Origin: Methylobacter sp.
GTDB taxonomy: Bacteria > Pseudomonadota > Gammaproteobacteria > Methylococcales > Methylomonadaceae
DNA length: 64,000 nucleotides
Direction: 5' to 3'
Assembly (NCBI RefSeq): GCF_030680395.1
Contig: NZ_JAUXVR010000007.1
Location: 124,001 to 188,000, forward strand
Made by a program: the position numbers and the translations under genes. Positions 35,768 through 43,377 of the stretch are shown here, one piece after another. Within the stretch, counting starts at the first letter, position 1. Every line of letters starts with the position of its first letter. The notes beneath the pieces were generated by a model. That model had not been told where the DNA came from. It searched no databases and saw nothing but the letters and a program-made list of their open reading frames with translations.

Positions 35768-37366
35768 ATGGATATTACTGTTACTCCCTGGTCGGCATCG
35801 GCGGCCTTCCCGCTGCTTACTACGCTGACGCTGGTTCCTCTGGCGGCCATGATCGCGATCCTGTTTTCGCGGTCAACGACAGTTGCGCTGCGTTTCGGCT
35901 TTGCCGGGGCGTCGTTGACGGTATTGCTTAGCGTCTATCTGCTGACTGTTTTCGATTCTGCCACTCCAGGCATCCATCTGGTTGAACAGGTGCATTTTGC
36001 CGGTCTCAGTTACCGTGTCGGCGTTGATGGAACGAATATTTTATTTATCCCGCTGACCGCCGTTTTAACCTTGCTGGCATTAATTTATACCTTGATCACC
36101 CGGCATGTGACCGACCGGCTGTTCATTGGCTGCCTGCTGGGTTATGAAACCGTATTGATCGGCGCATTTGCCGCGCTGAATGTGATGCAGTTCTGGTTAT
36201 GGTCCGTGCTCGAACTGATCCCTGTGGCACTGTTGACCATTCATGCCGGAACCGGACAAAACCGGCGCTGGGTCGTCGTGCAATTATTGCAATACTGGGG
36301 CAGCGGTTTAATGATGACGCTGGCCGGATTTTTGTTGCTGGCCTTCGGTTTAATCGACGCCGAGCATGCGCTGACCTTCGACTGGCTGACGCTTAAACAG
36401 AATAACGCCTATCTACATGACGAGGTGTTGATTTTTATCCTGCTGTTCTTCGGCTTTGCGATCCGCATGCCGTTATTCCCGTTTCACGGCTGGTTGCCGG
36501 TGTTGGCGGAACAAGGCACGGTCGCCAGCGCGGTCATTTTTCTGGTGGGTTTGAAACTGGGCATTTATGCGGTCATTCGTTTCATTTTACCGATGGTGCC
36601 CGGCGTTGCCGAACAATGGGCCGGATTTGTGGTGACGCTGGGTTTGATCAGTATTTTTTACGGCGCATTGCTGGCGCTGATGCAAATTAACATTCGCCGG
36701 TTACTGGCTTTTGCGGTCATCAGTCAAACCGGAATGCTGGTTATCGGCACCTTCTGTTTTAACGAGAACGGCCTGGAAGGCAGCCTGTTGCTGTCAGTGG
36801 CGTACGGTCTGGCGATGGCGGGCATGCTGTTCAGCGTCGGCCTGATTTATGAGCGTTGCCGAACCGCTTATCTGCCGCGCCTGGGCGGACTGTTCGATAC
36901 TAACGGCACACTGGCATTGCTGTTCCTGATTTCTGCGCTGAGTACCATGGTTATGCCCGGTACGCCGGGATTTGACGCGGCGCATTTACTCGTTGAAGGG
37001 ATTATCGAGGAAGACGGCTGGCTGCTTGCCATCGCTATTTTGATCGGCAACGTTATGTCCGCCGCGTTCTTGTTATGGGCTTTTCAGCGGATGTTTATGG
37101 CGAGCCCCAAACGCGCCAAACAGCCCTATAATTGCTCGCACCACCCGGTCTGGAAGGAGCGCTTTATTTCCGTGGTGATTTGCCTGTTGCTGATCGGCAC
37201 CGGTTTTTACACGACGCCGTGGTTGAATTTTATAGACCAGGATGCGGCCGCTATCGGCAGGCAATTTCCGATGCACGGCGCGCAAATCCCCCCCAGTCCC
37301 CCTTTTTCAAAAGGGGACGTCAGCCAGCCTTCCGATGCCGACACCAAGGACGACCAACATGAGTAA
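35768..37366 (+). CDS. NuoM-like subunit with Lys-to-Arg change and repeat-encoded tail
   Basis: I start at ATG 35768, six bases after TGAGG; ATG 35750 lies inside dabB. The product is 532 residues with 13-14 membrane helices. It is divergent: the conserved glutamate is in SVLELIPVALLTI, but the first channel lysine of the VKMP type is replaced by Arg (FAIRMPLFPFHGWLP). The second lysine is kept (GLKLGIYAVIRF). The last 27 residues (from about 506, PPSPPFSKGDV) are encoded by a dispersed C-rich palindrome and do not look like family sequence. The stop overlaps the next gene by eight bases. Confidence 0.85.
   Translation: MDITVTPWSASAAFPLLTTLTLVPLAAMIAILFSRSTTVALRFGFAGASLTVLLSVYLLTVFDSATPGIHLVEQVHFAGLSYRVGVDGTNILFIPLTAVLTLLALIYTLITRHVTDRLFIGCLLGYETVLIGAFAALNVMQFWLWSVLELIPVALLTIHAGTGQNRRWVVVQLLQYWGSGLMMTLAGFLLLAFGLIDAEHALTFDWLTLKQNNAYLHDEVLIFILLFFGFAIRMPLFPFHGWLPVLAEQGTVASAVIFLVGLKLGIYAVIRFILPMVPGVAEQWAGFVVTLGLISIFYGALLALMQINIRRLLAFAVISQTGMLVIGTFCFNENGLEGSLLLSVAYGLAMAGMLFSVGLIYERCRTAYLPRLGGLFDTNGTLALLFLISALSTMVMPGTPGFDAAHLLVEGIIEEDGWLLAIAILIGNVMSAAFLLWAFQRMFMASPKRAKQPYNCSHHPVWKERFISVVICLLLIGTGFYTTPWLNFIDQDAAAIGRQFPMHGAQIPPSPPFSKGDVSQPSDADTKDDQHE
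37284..37318. repeat. C-rich dispersed palindrome inside a coding region
   Basis: The sequence from AAATCCC to GGGGAC contains a GTCCCCCTTTTTC / AAAAGGGGAC stem. It is in frame in the C-terminal tail of the NuoM-like gene. A fuller copy lies inside the hybrid kinase gene at 54328-54384, and both encode a PPFSKGD / PPLAKGD peptide. Confidence 0.75.
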
Positions 37367-38891
37367 TGCCAGTTTTCCCGTTTTAAGTCTGGTTATTTTG
37401 CTGCCTTTATTGGGCGCGATTGCTGTAGCCGTTACTCGTAACGTCCGTCTGGCCAAGAACATTGCGCTGTTGTTCGCTACGCTGGAATTAATCGCAACAG
37501 GGGTTGTGGTGCAGCTGTTTAATGCCAACCCCGGCAATAACTTTCAACTGGTCGAACGCTACCCCTGGATGCCGAGCCTGAATATCGAATACCTGCTTGG
37601 CGTGGACGGTATTTCAGTGTTGTTTTTGCCGATGTCCGCGCTGTTGACATTAATGGCAATCATCGCTTCGTGGAATTCGGTGCAATATCTGACACGTTTC
37701 CATTTTGCCTTATTGCTGGTGTTGGAAGGCATTACCATCGGGGTGTTTCTGGCACTGGATATGGCGTTGTTCTTTTTGTTCTGGGAACTGACCTTGCCGC
37801 CCATTTTCTTTTTAATCGGTTTATGGGGAATAGGCTCAGGGCGGCGTAGCGCGGCGATAAAGTACACGTTATTTATGCTGTTTGGCGGCGTGCCGCTACT
37901 GTTTGCGACACTCATACTGGCGGCCAATCATGCCACCGTAACCGGGGGCAGCATTCCTCAAGATATGGCTTTCAGCCTGCCGGTATTACTGGAAACGCCA
38001 TTGCCTGATAACTTGCAAGCGCTGGTGTTTTTATTATTACTGCTCGGTTTTGCCGTTAAAGCGCCGTTGGTGCCGTTTCATACCTGGCTGCCCACCGTCG
38101 CAATGGAAGGTCCGGCGCAGTTAACTGCCGTATTGACCGGCTTGAAACTCGGCGCTTTCGGCATTATTCGTTTTGCGATGCCGCTGGCGCCATCCGCCGC
38201 CGTTGAATACAGTTGGGTGTTGGGCATACTCGGTGCGATTACGCTGGTTTACAGCGCGTTGATTGCGTTGCAGCAAACCAATTTGCGCCGTTTATTGGCT
38301 TATGCCAGCATCAGTCATGTGGGACTGGTTATCGTCGGCATTGCATCTTTGAATATGCAAGGCATACAGGGGGCGATATTTCAATTACTGAACTTCACGA
38401 TGGTTGCCGGTTCCCTGATGTTGGTAGCCGGTTTTATCCAGCATCGTTTGGGTAGTACCGAGGTTATCCATTTGGGCGGTCTGGCTAAAGTCATGCCGCG
38501 CCTGACCTGTTTCTACTTTTTATTTGCGCTGGCCAGCATAGGAGTACCCGGAACCAGCGGTTTCCCTGCCGAATTATTGTTGATTGTCAGCACCATGCTT
38601 GCGCACCCCAGCATCAGCATCGCAGCCTTGATCGGCGCAATACTCAGCGCCGCGTATATGCTGTCCTTTACCCGCCGCGCCTTCTTCGGCCCCGTTACCC
38701 AGATCGGCATCAAACAGATGCAGGATTTGCGTCCCCGCGAACTGACGCTGTTGTGCGTGTCGGCGTTGTTAATCTTGGGATTTGGATTTTTTCCGAATAG
38801 CGTGCTGAAAATAAATAAAGCAACGGCAGAAGCCTGGTTGAGCCGGTTAATGGATCAGCCTGTGTTGGTAAGTAAGGCTAAGCAGGGTTAA
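37359..38891 (+). CDS. NuoM-like proton-channel subunit, last gene of the Dab operon
   Basis: Start ATG 37359 overlaps the previous stop (ATGAGTAA) and has AAGGA eight bases upstream; the frame is open further upstream but through a repeat. The product is 510 residues. It has the full NuoM set: glutamate in FWELTLPPIFFLIGLWG, lysine in GFAVKAPLVPFHTWLP and lysine in LTGLKLGAFGIIRF. Together with the other three membrane subunits it would give a DabA assembly with four channel-like proteins. Known DabAB systems need one. Confidence 0.88.
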   Translation: MSNASFPVLSLVILLPLLGAIAVAVTRNVRLAKNIALLFATLELIATGVVVQLFNANPGNNFQLVERYPWMPSLNIEYLLGVDGISVLFLPMSALLTLMAIIASWNSVQYLTRFHFALLLVLEGITIGVFLALDMALFFLFWELTLPPIFFLIGLWGIGSGRRSAAIKYTLFMLFGGVPLLFATLILAANHATVTGGSIPQDMAFSLPVLLETPLPDNLQALVFLLLLLGFAVKAPLVPFHTWLPTVAMEGPAQLTAVLTGLKLGAFGIIRFAMPLAPSAAVEYSWVLGILGAITLVYSALIALQQTNLRRLLAYASISHVGLVIVGIASLNMQGIQGAIFQLLNFTMVAGSLMLVAGFIQHRLGSTEVIHLGGLAKVMPRLTCFYFLFALASIGVPGTSGFPAELLLIVSTMLAHPSISIAALIGAILSAAYMLSFTRRAFFGPVTQIGIKQMQDLRPRELTLLCVSALLILGFGFFPNSVLKINKATAEAWLSRLMDQPVLVSKAKQG

Positions 38892-38905
38892 AAGGCATGC
38901 AGTGC

Positions 38906-38939
38906 TGTGTTGACATGTGTAACACATTTAGCAGATACT
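38906..38939 (+). promoter_or_regulatory. Promoter and operator of the DUF1778/GNAT pair
   Basis: TTGACA (38910-38915) and GATACT (38934-38939) are 18 bases apart. The inverted repeat TGTGTT (38906-38911) / AACACA (38921-38926) overlaps the -35 box, as expected for an autorepressing antitoxin. Confidence 0.5.
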
Positions 38940-38974
38940 TTTAACATGAAATTAGTTAATTGGCATTAAAGGCT

Positions 38975-39265
38975 ATGAGAACAGAACACACCCCCGCAGA
39001 AGTAAACATTCACTTGCGCGCGAAAGCACATGATAGGTTGCTTATTGACCAAGCCGCCGAGTTGCTTGGTTCAAATCGTTCGCAATTTATGATGGCCTCA
39101 GCACTCAAGGAAGCCAAGAATGTGATCCTTGACCAAACCTCTATTTATGTAGACAACAAGACATTCCAAAACGTATTGGAGTGGCTGGACACACCGGCAA
39201 CACAAGAACAGATTGACGGGGTGAACCGATTGCGGACAATCAATCCCCCTTGGTCGGATGAGTGA
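38975..39265 (+). CDS. DUF1778 antitoxin (TacA/AtaR-type)
   Basis: Best start is ATG 38975, giving 96 residues; a TTG at 38960 is the alternative. The N-terminus is a ribbon-helix-helix DNA-binding domain (AEVNIHLRAKAHDRLLIDQA then AELLGSNRSQFMMASALKEA), followed by an extended tail that would wrap the toxin. It overlaps the GNAT toxin gene by eight bases. Partner and order match TacAT/AtaRT systems. Confidence 0.85.
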   Translation: MRTEHTPAEVNIHLRAKAHDRLLIDQAAELLGSNRSQFMMASALKEAKNVILDQTSIYVDNKTFQNVLEWLDTPATQEQIDGVNRLRTINPPWSDE

Positions 39266-39767
39266 AAATAAGAGAATTTGTTCACCTGTTCATTTAACCG
39301 TACTGCATGATACAGAGGGCTTCCGCTCCGGCGAGGAAACGCTGGATACTTGGTTGCGTAAGCGAGCATTCGCCAATATGGAAGCATCAGCAAGTAGAAC
39401 TTATGTTATTTGTCCGTCCGGTTCGCATAAGGTTATTGGATACTACGCTATTTGCATGGGACAGATTTTTAGCCAAGAGGTTATTGGTTCCATACGTCGG
39501 AATATGCCCCGCCAGATTCCAGCGGTAATACTTGGACGCTTAGCCATTGATCAGAGATGGCAAGACCAAGGATTAGGCAAAGCCTTGCTTCAAGATGCAG
39601 TGCAAAGGTCAGCCCGTGCGGTTAAAGAAGTATCCGCCCGTCTTTTGATTGCACATGCCATTTCTCCTGAAGCGGAAGCCTTCTATTTGCATTACGGTTT
39701 TACCCGCCTTCCAACCGAAACGCCAACCTACGCCCTAGACCTCATCAAGTTTGCCGACCTCTCATAA
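39258..39767 (+). CDS. GNAT-family acetyltransferase toxin (TacT/AtaT-type)
   Basis: A 169-residue GNAT protein. The acetyl-CoA pyrophosphate-binding loop is QRWQDQGLGKALLQDA, and the C-terminal YLHYGFTRLP is the conserved catalytic-tyrosine region. Toxins of this type acetylate the amino group of charged tRNAs and block translation. The upstream DUF1778 gene and the eight-base overlap support this role over a metabolic acetyltransferase. The key loop is intact. Confidence 0.86.
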   Translation: MSENKRICSPVHLTVLHDTEGFRSGEETLDTWLRKRAFANMEASASRTYVICPSGSHKVIGYYAICMGQIFSQEVIGSIRRNMPRQIPAVILGRLAIDQRWQDQGLGKALLQDAVQRSARAVKEVSARLLIAHAISPEAEAFYLHYGFTRLPTETPTYALDLIKFADLS

Positions 39768-39816
39768 TAACCTTCGTCAGTTTGGATGGGCTGATCCAAG
39801 AAAGGGAATATAAGAC

Positions 39817-39868
39817 CTTGCATTGTGCATGCCTCTAAAAGAAAAAGCTTAATTATGCACAATGCAAG
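39817..39868. terminator. Inverted repeat between convergent toxin-antitoxin operons
   Basis: CTTGCATTGTGCAT (39817-39830) and ATGCACAATGCAAG (39855-39868) are perfect complements around 24 bases. The location between two converging operons fits a bidirectional terminator, though no strong T tract is present. Confidence 0.55.
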
Positions 39869-39895
39869 ACTTGAGACTTCGTTTCACGGTCATGG

Positions 39896-40180
39896 TTATG
39901 CAACCTCACGCGCCGCCTCTTCAATAATGCTATCAGGCACGCCAAGCTTTTTTAATGCCGCAATCAACTTGGCTTCCTTACTCAATGCAAACTGCGCTTC
40001 GTCGCGGCGCAAGCACTCGCTAATGTACGACTTTAATAAGGCTTGATAGCCGGAAAAACCTTTGCAGGGTGCAATAACCTTCATGGACTCCACCACATCG
40101 ACAGGAATGCGCAAAGTGATCGAAGTCATGGGACGGTCTTTAGTTAAGCGTTTTTTTAGTGTGTCAGAAATCATAATCAT
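39896..40180 (-). CDS. brnA: BrnA-type antitoxin (CopG-like)
   Basis: A 94-residue protein with an N-terminal basic segment and a ribbon-helix-helix core (SITLRIPVDVVESMKVIA, GYQALLKSYISECLRRD). The helical C-terminal extension is longer than in some BrnA proteins. It overlaps the upstream BrnT gene by 17 bases. In BrnTA systems the toxin gene comes first and BrnA dimerises to repress the operon, as in this order. Confidence 0.8.
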   Translation of the reverse strand: MIMISDTLKKRLTKDRPMTSITLRIPVDVVESMKVIAPCKGFSGYQALLKSYISECLRRDEAQFALSKEAKLIAALKKLGVPDSIIEEAAREVA

Positions 40181-40460
40181 TGCGCTCCGTTAGCGTGGCC
40201 TTGCGAGCCGAAATAAGCCGGATAAACTCACCTTCAATCTCAATATACACAACAAACAGCAACCGGCCTTTTTCATCGTAGCCGATAACTGCGTCACAAG
40301 ATTCATTATTGCATCCTGCATCGGCCAGCTTTAAAAACGGGTCGAAGAAAGCTTCGACAGCTTGGTCGAAAGAAATCCCGTCATGTTTGATTGCATTCAC
40401 CGCAGCTTTGCGTGCATTCCAAACAAAGCTGACGCCGTTTTTCTCGTAGTGAATATCCAT
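40164..40460 (-). CDS. brnT: BrnT-type ribonuclease toxin
   Basis: A 98-residue BrnT-family protein. The family pattern is evident in FVWNARKAAVNAIKHDGISF (the usual FeWDpaKa..N..KHgVsF), then VIGYDEKGRLLFVVY, and the closing RLISARKATLTERNDY, which contains the conserved basic and acidic catalytic residues. It has a RelE-like fold and degrades RNA. Start ATG 40460 is first in the operon, with a good promoter upstream. Confidence 0.88.
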   Translation of the reverse strand: MDIHYEKNGVSFVWNARKAAVNAIKHDGISFDQAVEAFFDPFLKLADAGCNNESCDAVIGYDEKGRLLFVVYIEIEGEFIRLISARKATLTERNDYDF

Positions 40461-40472
40461 ATGAGCAAGATT

Positions 40473-40501
40473 AATATAATGTATTGGCTTTGTAAATACA
40501 A
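40473..40501 (-). promoter_or_regulatory. Promoter/operator of brnTA
   Basis: On the minus strand TTGTAT (40501-40496) and TATATT (40478-40473) are separated by 17 bases. A palindrome TTGTA-AA-TACAA (40490-40501) covers the -35 box, a likely BrnA site. Confidence 0.5.
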
Positions 40502-40735
40502 ATAATGGATGGTTCGTTTGATTTATCGAGTTATGGAGATGCTGAGATCAACTAAGTCCGGACAATAGCTTTTCGTTATCTGATTCTTTGGTGTTCTGTG
40601 ATGGGCCGGAATGGGAAAGTTCGGAAGTCATAGCTCTATTGACGCTTGGAAATGTCAGGCATAAAAAGCATGCCTGACCTACAGGACGATCAAGCGCAGT
40701 TCATGATAAATGGGCCGCACGATATTTGGCTCATC

Positions 40736-42733
40736 CTATGTGCTTGGATTCAGCCCTTCTAACCTTTGCAATTGTTTTTCATCAATGGGATATTTATTTG
40801 GGTTGTATTGATTAAGCCGTCTAACCATACCTAAAACATCAGATAAATTGACTGACGCTGTCTTAAGCTCATTTTGAAGCCGAGGAATCTCAGGGTCGTT
40901 CAGCAAAACCGATTGCAAGACAGCCAACAATTCGATGGCATCGCTTTTCGCAGCCTTCAGGTAATCGCTAAAAGTCGGTGTATCCTCAAGACGAAAAACA
41001 GGGAAACGGCCTGGCCTCTGATTTTCTGGAGATTGTTCCTCCCAAATCAAACGTCGGATTGCCAAATGCCGAACGGCATCCAGCCATTCGTCACGGTTCA
41101 ATGTGTCATCAATTTCACGCATTTCAAGCATTGCTGAAGCCAACGCTTCGTGCAATTTTGCTTGTGATCTGGCTTCAAGTGAATCACTGCTTGAACATTG
41201 AGCAATACGTTGGTCAAGGATGGCAAGGCCGATACGAAACACCAGAAGCAACAGTTTTCCTGCTTCTGAACGGGAGTGGTACTCATCGTTCGACGCATCG
41301 GCATCACCAAACTCCACAATTTCGCGCAAGGTATGTGTGGCATTCCACATATCTATCCATGCTTCAGTGGGGGACTCTGATCGAACGATGGAGTAGGCCA
41401 ATGAATGCGCAGCCATTCCAGGCATTTCTTCGCTCATGGTGACGATCAAACTTGCGTGCTCACGCAAGCGCCTACCTTTTTCCTTAGCCCATTCATCAGG
41501 CGAGATAGTCCATTCCGACAAAAAATCTATATTGTCAGGCGGATTAATAAAGCCGCTATTTGCATGAGAGGCTAGCACACAACGATAACACCATGCTTCC
41601 CAGGCAGGTGCATCGCTTGGACTAACTTGGATTACAGGCTGGTTTTTTAGCTTGCGGCCAATCGCTTCAATCAATGTCTCATCAACAAAAGCAGCAGATC
41701 GCACATCGTTGATATCCTTTACTGAATGGCTCAGCAATTGCCGCATCAGCCATGTTGACCATCGAGCAAACAAAGGCAAGGCATCTTGGCGCGAGGCCAA
41801 GGTAGTTACAACTGCTTCAGTGATACTGGCAATTTCTTGCTTTACCCTTTCAACGTCAGCATCAGAAGCATCGAAGTAAGGAATACTTCGCCCTGCTTGC
41901 AATAACTGCTCACGGGCTTCGACCAATAGTAACGGAGCTAAAACTGAGCCATTCCATATGCCATTGACTTCAAAAGCGAATGGGGACTTGGCGGCGATTT
42001 TTTTCCATTCAGCAAAACGGGGAGAGAAAGCTCCCACGCCTGTCACGAGTAATACAGAATGCACGAGGTAGGGATTAGCTGATTGTGCGATAACGTGGAC
42101 GAATTCGTCAGAAGCCAACTCGCACATTACATGAAAGAGTGGAAACTCTTCTTCGTAATTCATAAGGCCATGCCAACCTCGTAATCCCCACCAAATGTCA
42201 TCGAGTTTGTCTAGGCGTTCGCTCCAATATGCCCAAGCACCTGTACGCTCTTGGTTATTACGACCCGACAGCGATACCAATTCAAAACTATCTAGCGCAT
42301 TAAACGCTTCTATCGCCAGATTGATATAAGCCTTGCGGGCATCTGAATTTCCTTCGGCTCGTACCAGCATTGCATGAGCTAACCAATGCGCAAGCTGCCA
42401 CGAATGGTAATTGAAATTTTTTACCTTCTTCCAGGTTTGCAGTTTTGGCGATCGGGCAAGTGCCACGGCGCAAGCCCAGGCCATTAGCAAATTCGTGCTG
42501 TCGGGAAAGTCCTGTAAACCGATTTGATTGCAAACCACATTCATCCGCTGTTCAAGTTCAGCGATTTCGCCGCCTTGGTGTATCACCCAATGAACCGCTT
42601 CATCGAATGATGACGGCAAATCTTCCGGGCAAACGTTCAACAATTGCCGAAAGTCTTGTTCTGTTTTGAATGAAGCGTCTCCAATAGGCTGTCGATTCGC
42701 CGTTTCGCGTTCGTTTGGCCATTGCACGCTCAT
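40736..42733 (-). CDS. Large helical protein of unknown function, third gene of the PLD-like operon
   Basis: Start ATG 42733 has AGGAGA six bases upstream and overlaps the preceding stop as ATGA; an in-frame start 21 bases earlier is unsupported. The 665-residue product is soluble, acidic and almost wholly helical, rich in Trp, Leu and Ala (for example WQLAHWLAHAMLVRAEG, WAYWSERLDKLDDIWWGLRG). I recognise no domain, nucleotide-binding motif or membrane segment. The pattern of paired helices would suit a scaffold or sensor that binds its two phospholipase-D-like partners. Function unknown. Confidence 0.75.
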   Translation of the reverse strand: MSVQWPNERETANRQPIGDASFKTEQDFRQLLNVCPEDLPSSFDEAVHWVIHQGGEIAELEQRMNVVCNQIGLQDFPDSTNLLMAWACAVALARSPKLQTWKKVKNFNYHSWQLAHWLAHAMLVRAEGNSDARKAYINLAIEAFNALDSFELVSLSGRNNQERTGAWAYWSERLDKLDDIWWGLRGWHGLMNYEEEFPLFHVMCELASDEFVHVIAQSANPYLVHSVLLVTGVGAFSPRFAEWKKIAAKSPFAFEVNGIWNGSVLAPLLLVEAREQLLQAGRSIPYFDASDADVERVKQEIASITEAVVTTLASRQDALPLFARWSTWLMRQLLSHSVKDINDVRSAAFVDETLIEAIGRKLKNQPVIQVSPSDAPAWEAWCYRCVLASHANSGFINPPDNIDFLSEWTISPDEWAKEKGRRLREHASLIVTMSEEMPGMAAHSLAYSIVRSESPTEAWIDMWNATHTLREIVEFGDADASNDEYHSRSEAGKLLLLVFRIGLAILDQRIAQCSSSDSLEARSQAKLHEALASAMLEMREIDDTLNRDEWLDAVRHLAIRRLIWEEQSPENQRPGRFPVFRLEDTPTFSDYLKAAKSDAIELLAVLQSVLLNDPEIPRLQNELKTASVNLSDVLGMVRRLNQYNPNKYPIDEKQLQRLEGLNPST

Positions 42734-43377
42734 TTTCGTTCTCCTGTACTCCAAGCCATTTCAAAAAATTCGACTGCCGCATGCTCAGAAGCTCGCCAAC
42801 CACGACTGGCTGCACTAACTGAAGCGTGAAAACCACCTACCGTACCACCGAAATGCCATAGTTCATCGTCAATAATGGCAAAGCGATCGTGTAAATATTT
42901 ACCATCTTCTTTGAGATCGGTTTTTATTGTGATTTTGCATTGTCCCGCGCGGCGAGGCTGTTGGTTAATTTCCTGCGCACGTTTTTGAAACTGGTTTAAC
43001 ATGTCTTCGTCAACGCCCTCATGTTTTTTTGTTAAGAAACGGATGTCGTTCGCAACCAGTCTTTTAGGTAACCAAATTAGAATCTTATAGACTCGATTTT
43101 GAATCTTTTGCTTTAATTGTTCATCCGACTTCCCATTTTTCTCATCCGGCATCAGCAGATACTCATCCACAATCCAGACGCGCTCCAGCGCTTCCGAGAC
43201 AGCCAGACCAAAGGCACGTAATGGCTCTGGATTATCAGAATACCTCCTTTCCCAAATAGCATCTTTTTCTGGGAAACGATTGCAACCACCATCCTGGCTT
43301 CCCCACAAAATTTCTTTATTGGGTAAAGGCCGTTGGGGGAGAGGAGCAGTCTTGATGCTTGGTCCAAACTTACTCAT
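42730..43377 (-). CDS. Phospholipase-D-like small protein, second gene of the operon
   Basis: A 215-residue protein whose start overlaps the previous stop (ATGA) and whose stop overlaps the next start. The C-terminal half has a single HxRx4D motif in YLHDRFAIIDDELWHFGGTV followed by GG, a variant of the HKD signature of the phospholipase D / nuclease superfamily in which Lys is Arg. The N-terminal half contains ALERVWIVDEYLL, the usual first strand of such a fold. The same motif style occurs in the upstream protein. With one motif each, the two could form a combined active site or be non-catalytic binding domains. Confidence 0.72.
   Translation of the reverse strand: MSKFGPSIKTAPLPQRPLPNKEILWGSQDGGCNRFPEKDAIWERRYSDNPEPLRAFGLAVSEALERVWIVDEYLLMPDEKNGKSDEQLKQKIQNRVYKILIWLPKRLVANDIRFLTKKHEGVDEDMLNQFQKRAQEINQQPRRAGQCKITIKTDLKEDGKYLHDRFAIIDDELWHFGGTVGGFHASVSAASRGWRASEHAAVEFFEMAWSTGERK

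Noticed and set aside
29103-38891. Respiratory complex I (nuo) operon
   Set aside because: Only antiporter-like membrane subunits are present, with no NADH-binding, iron-sulfur or NuoH/A/J/K genes, and DabA is in the middle. It fits a Dab-type operon instead.
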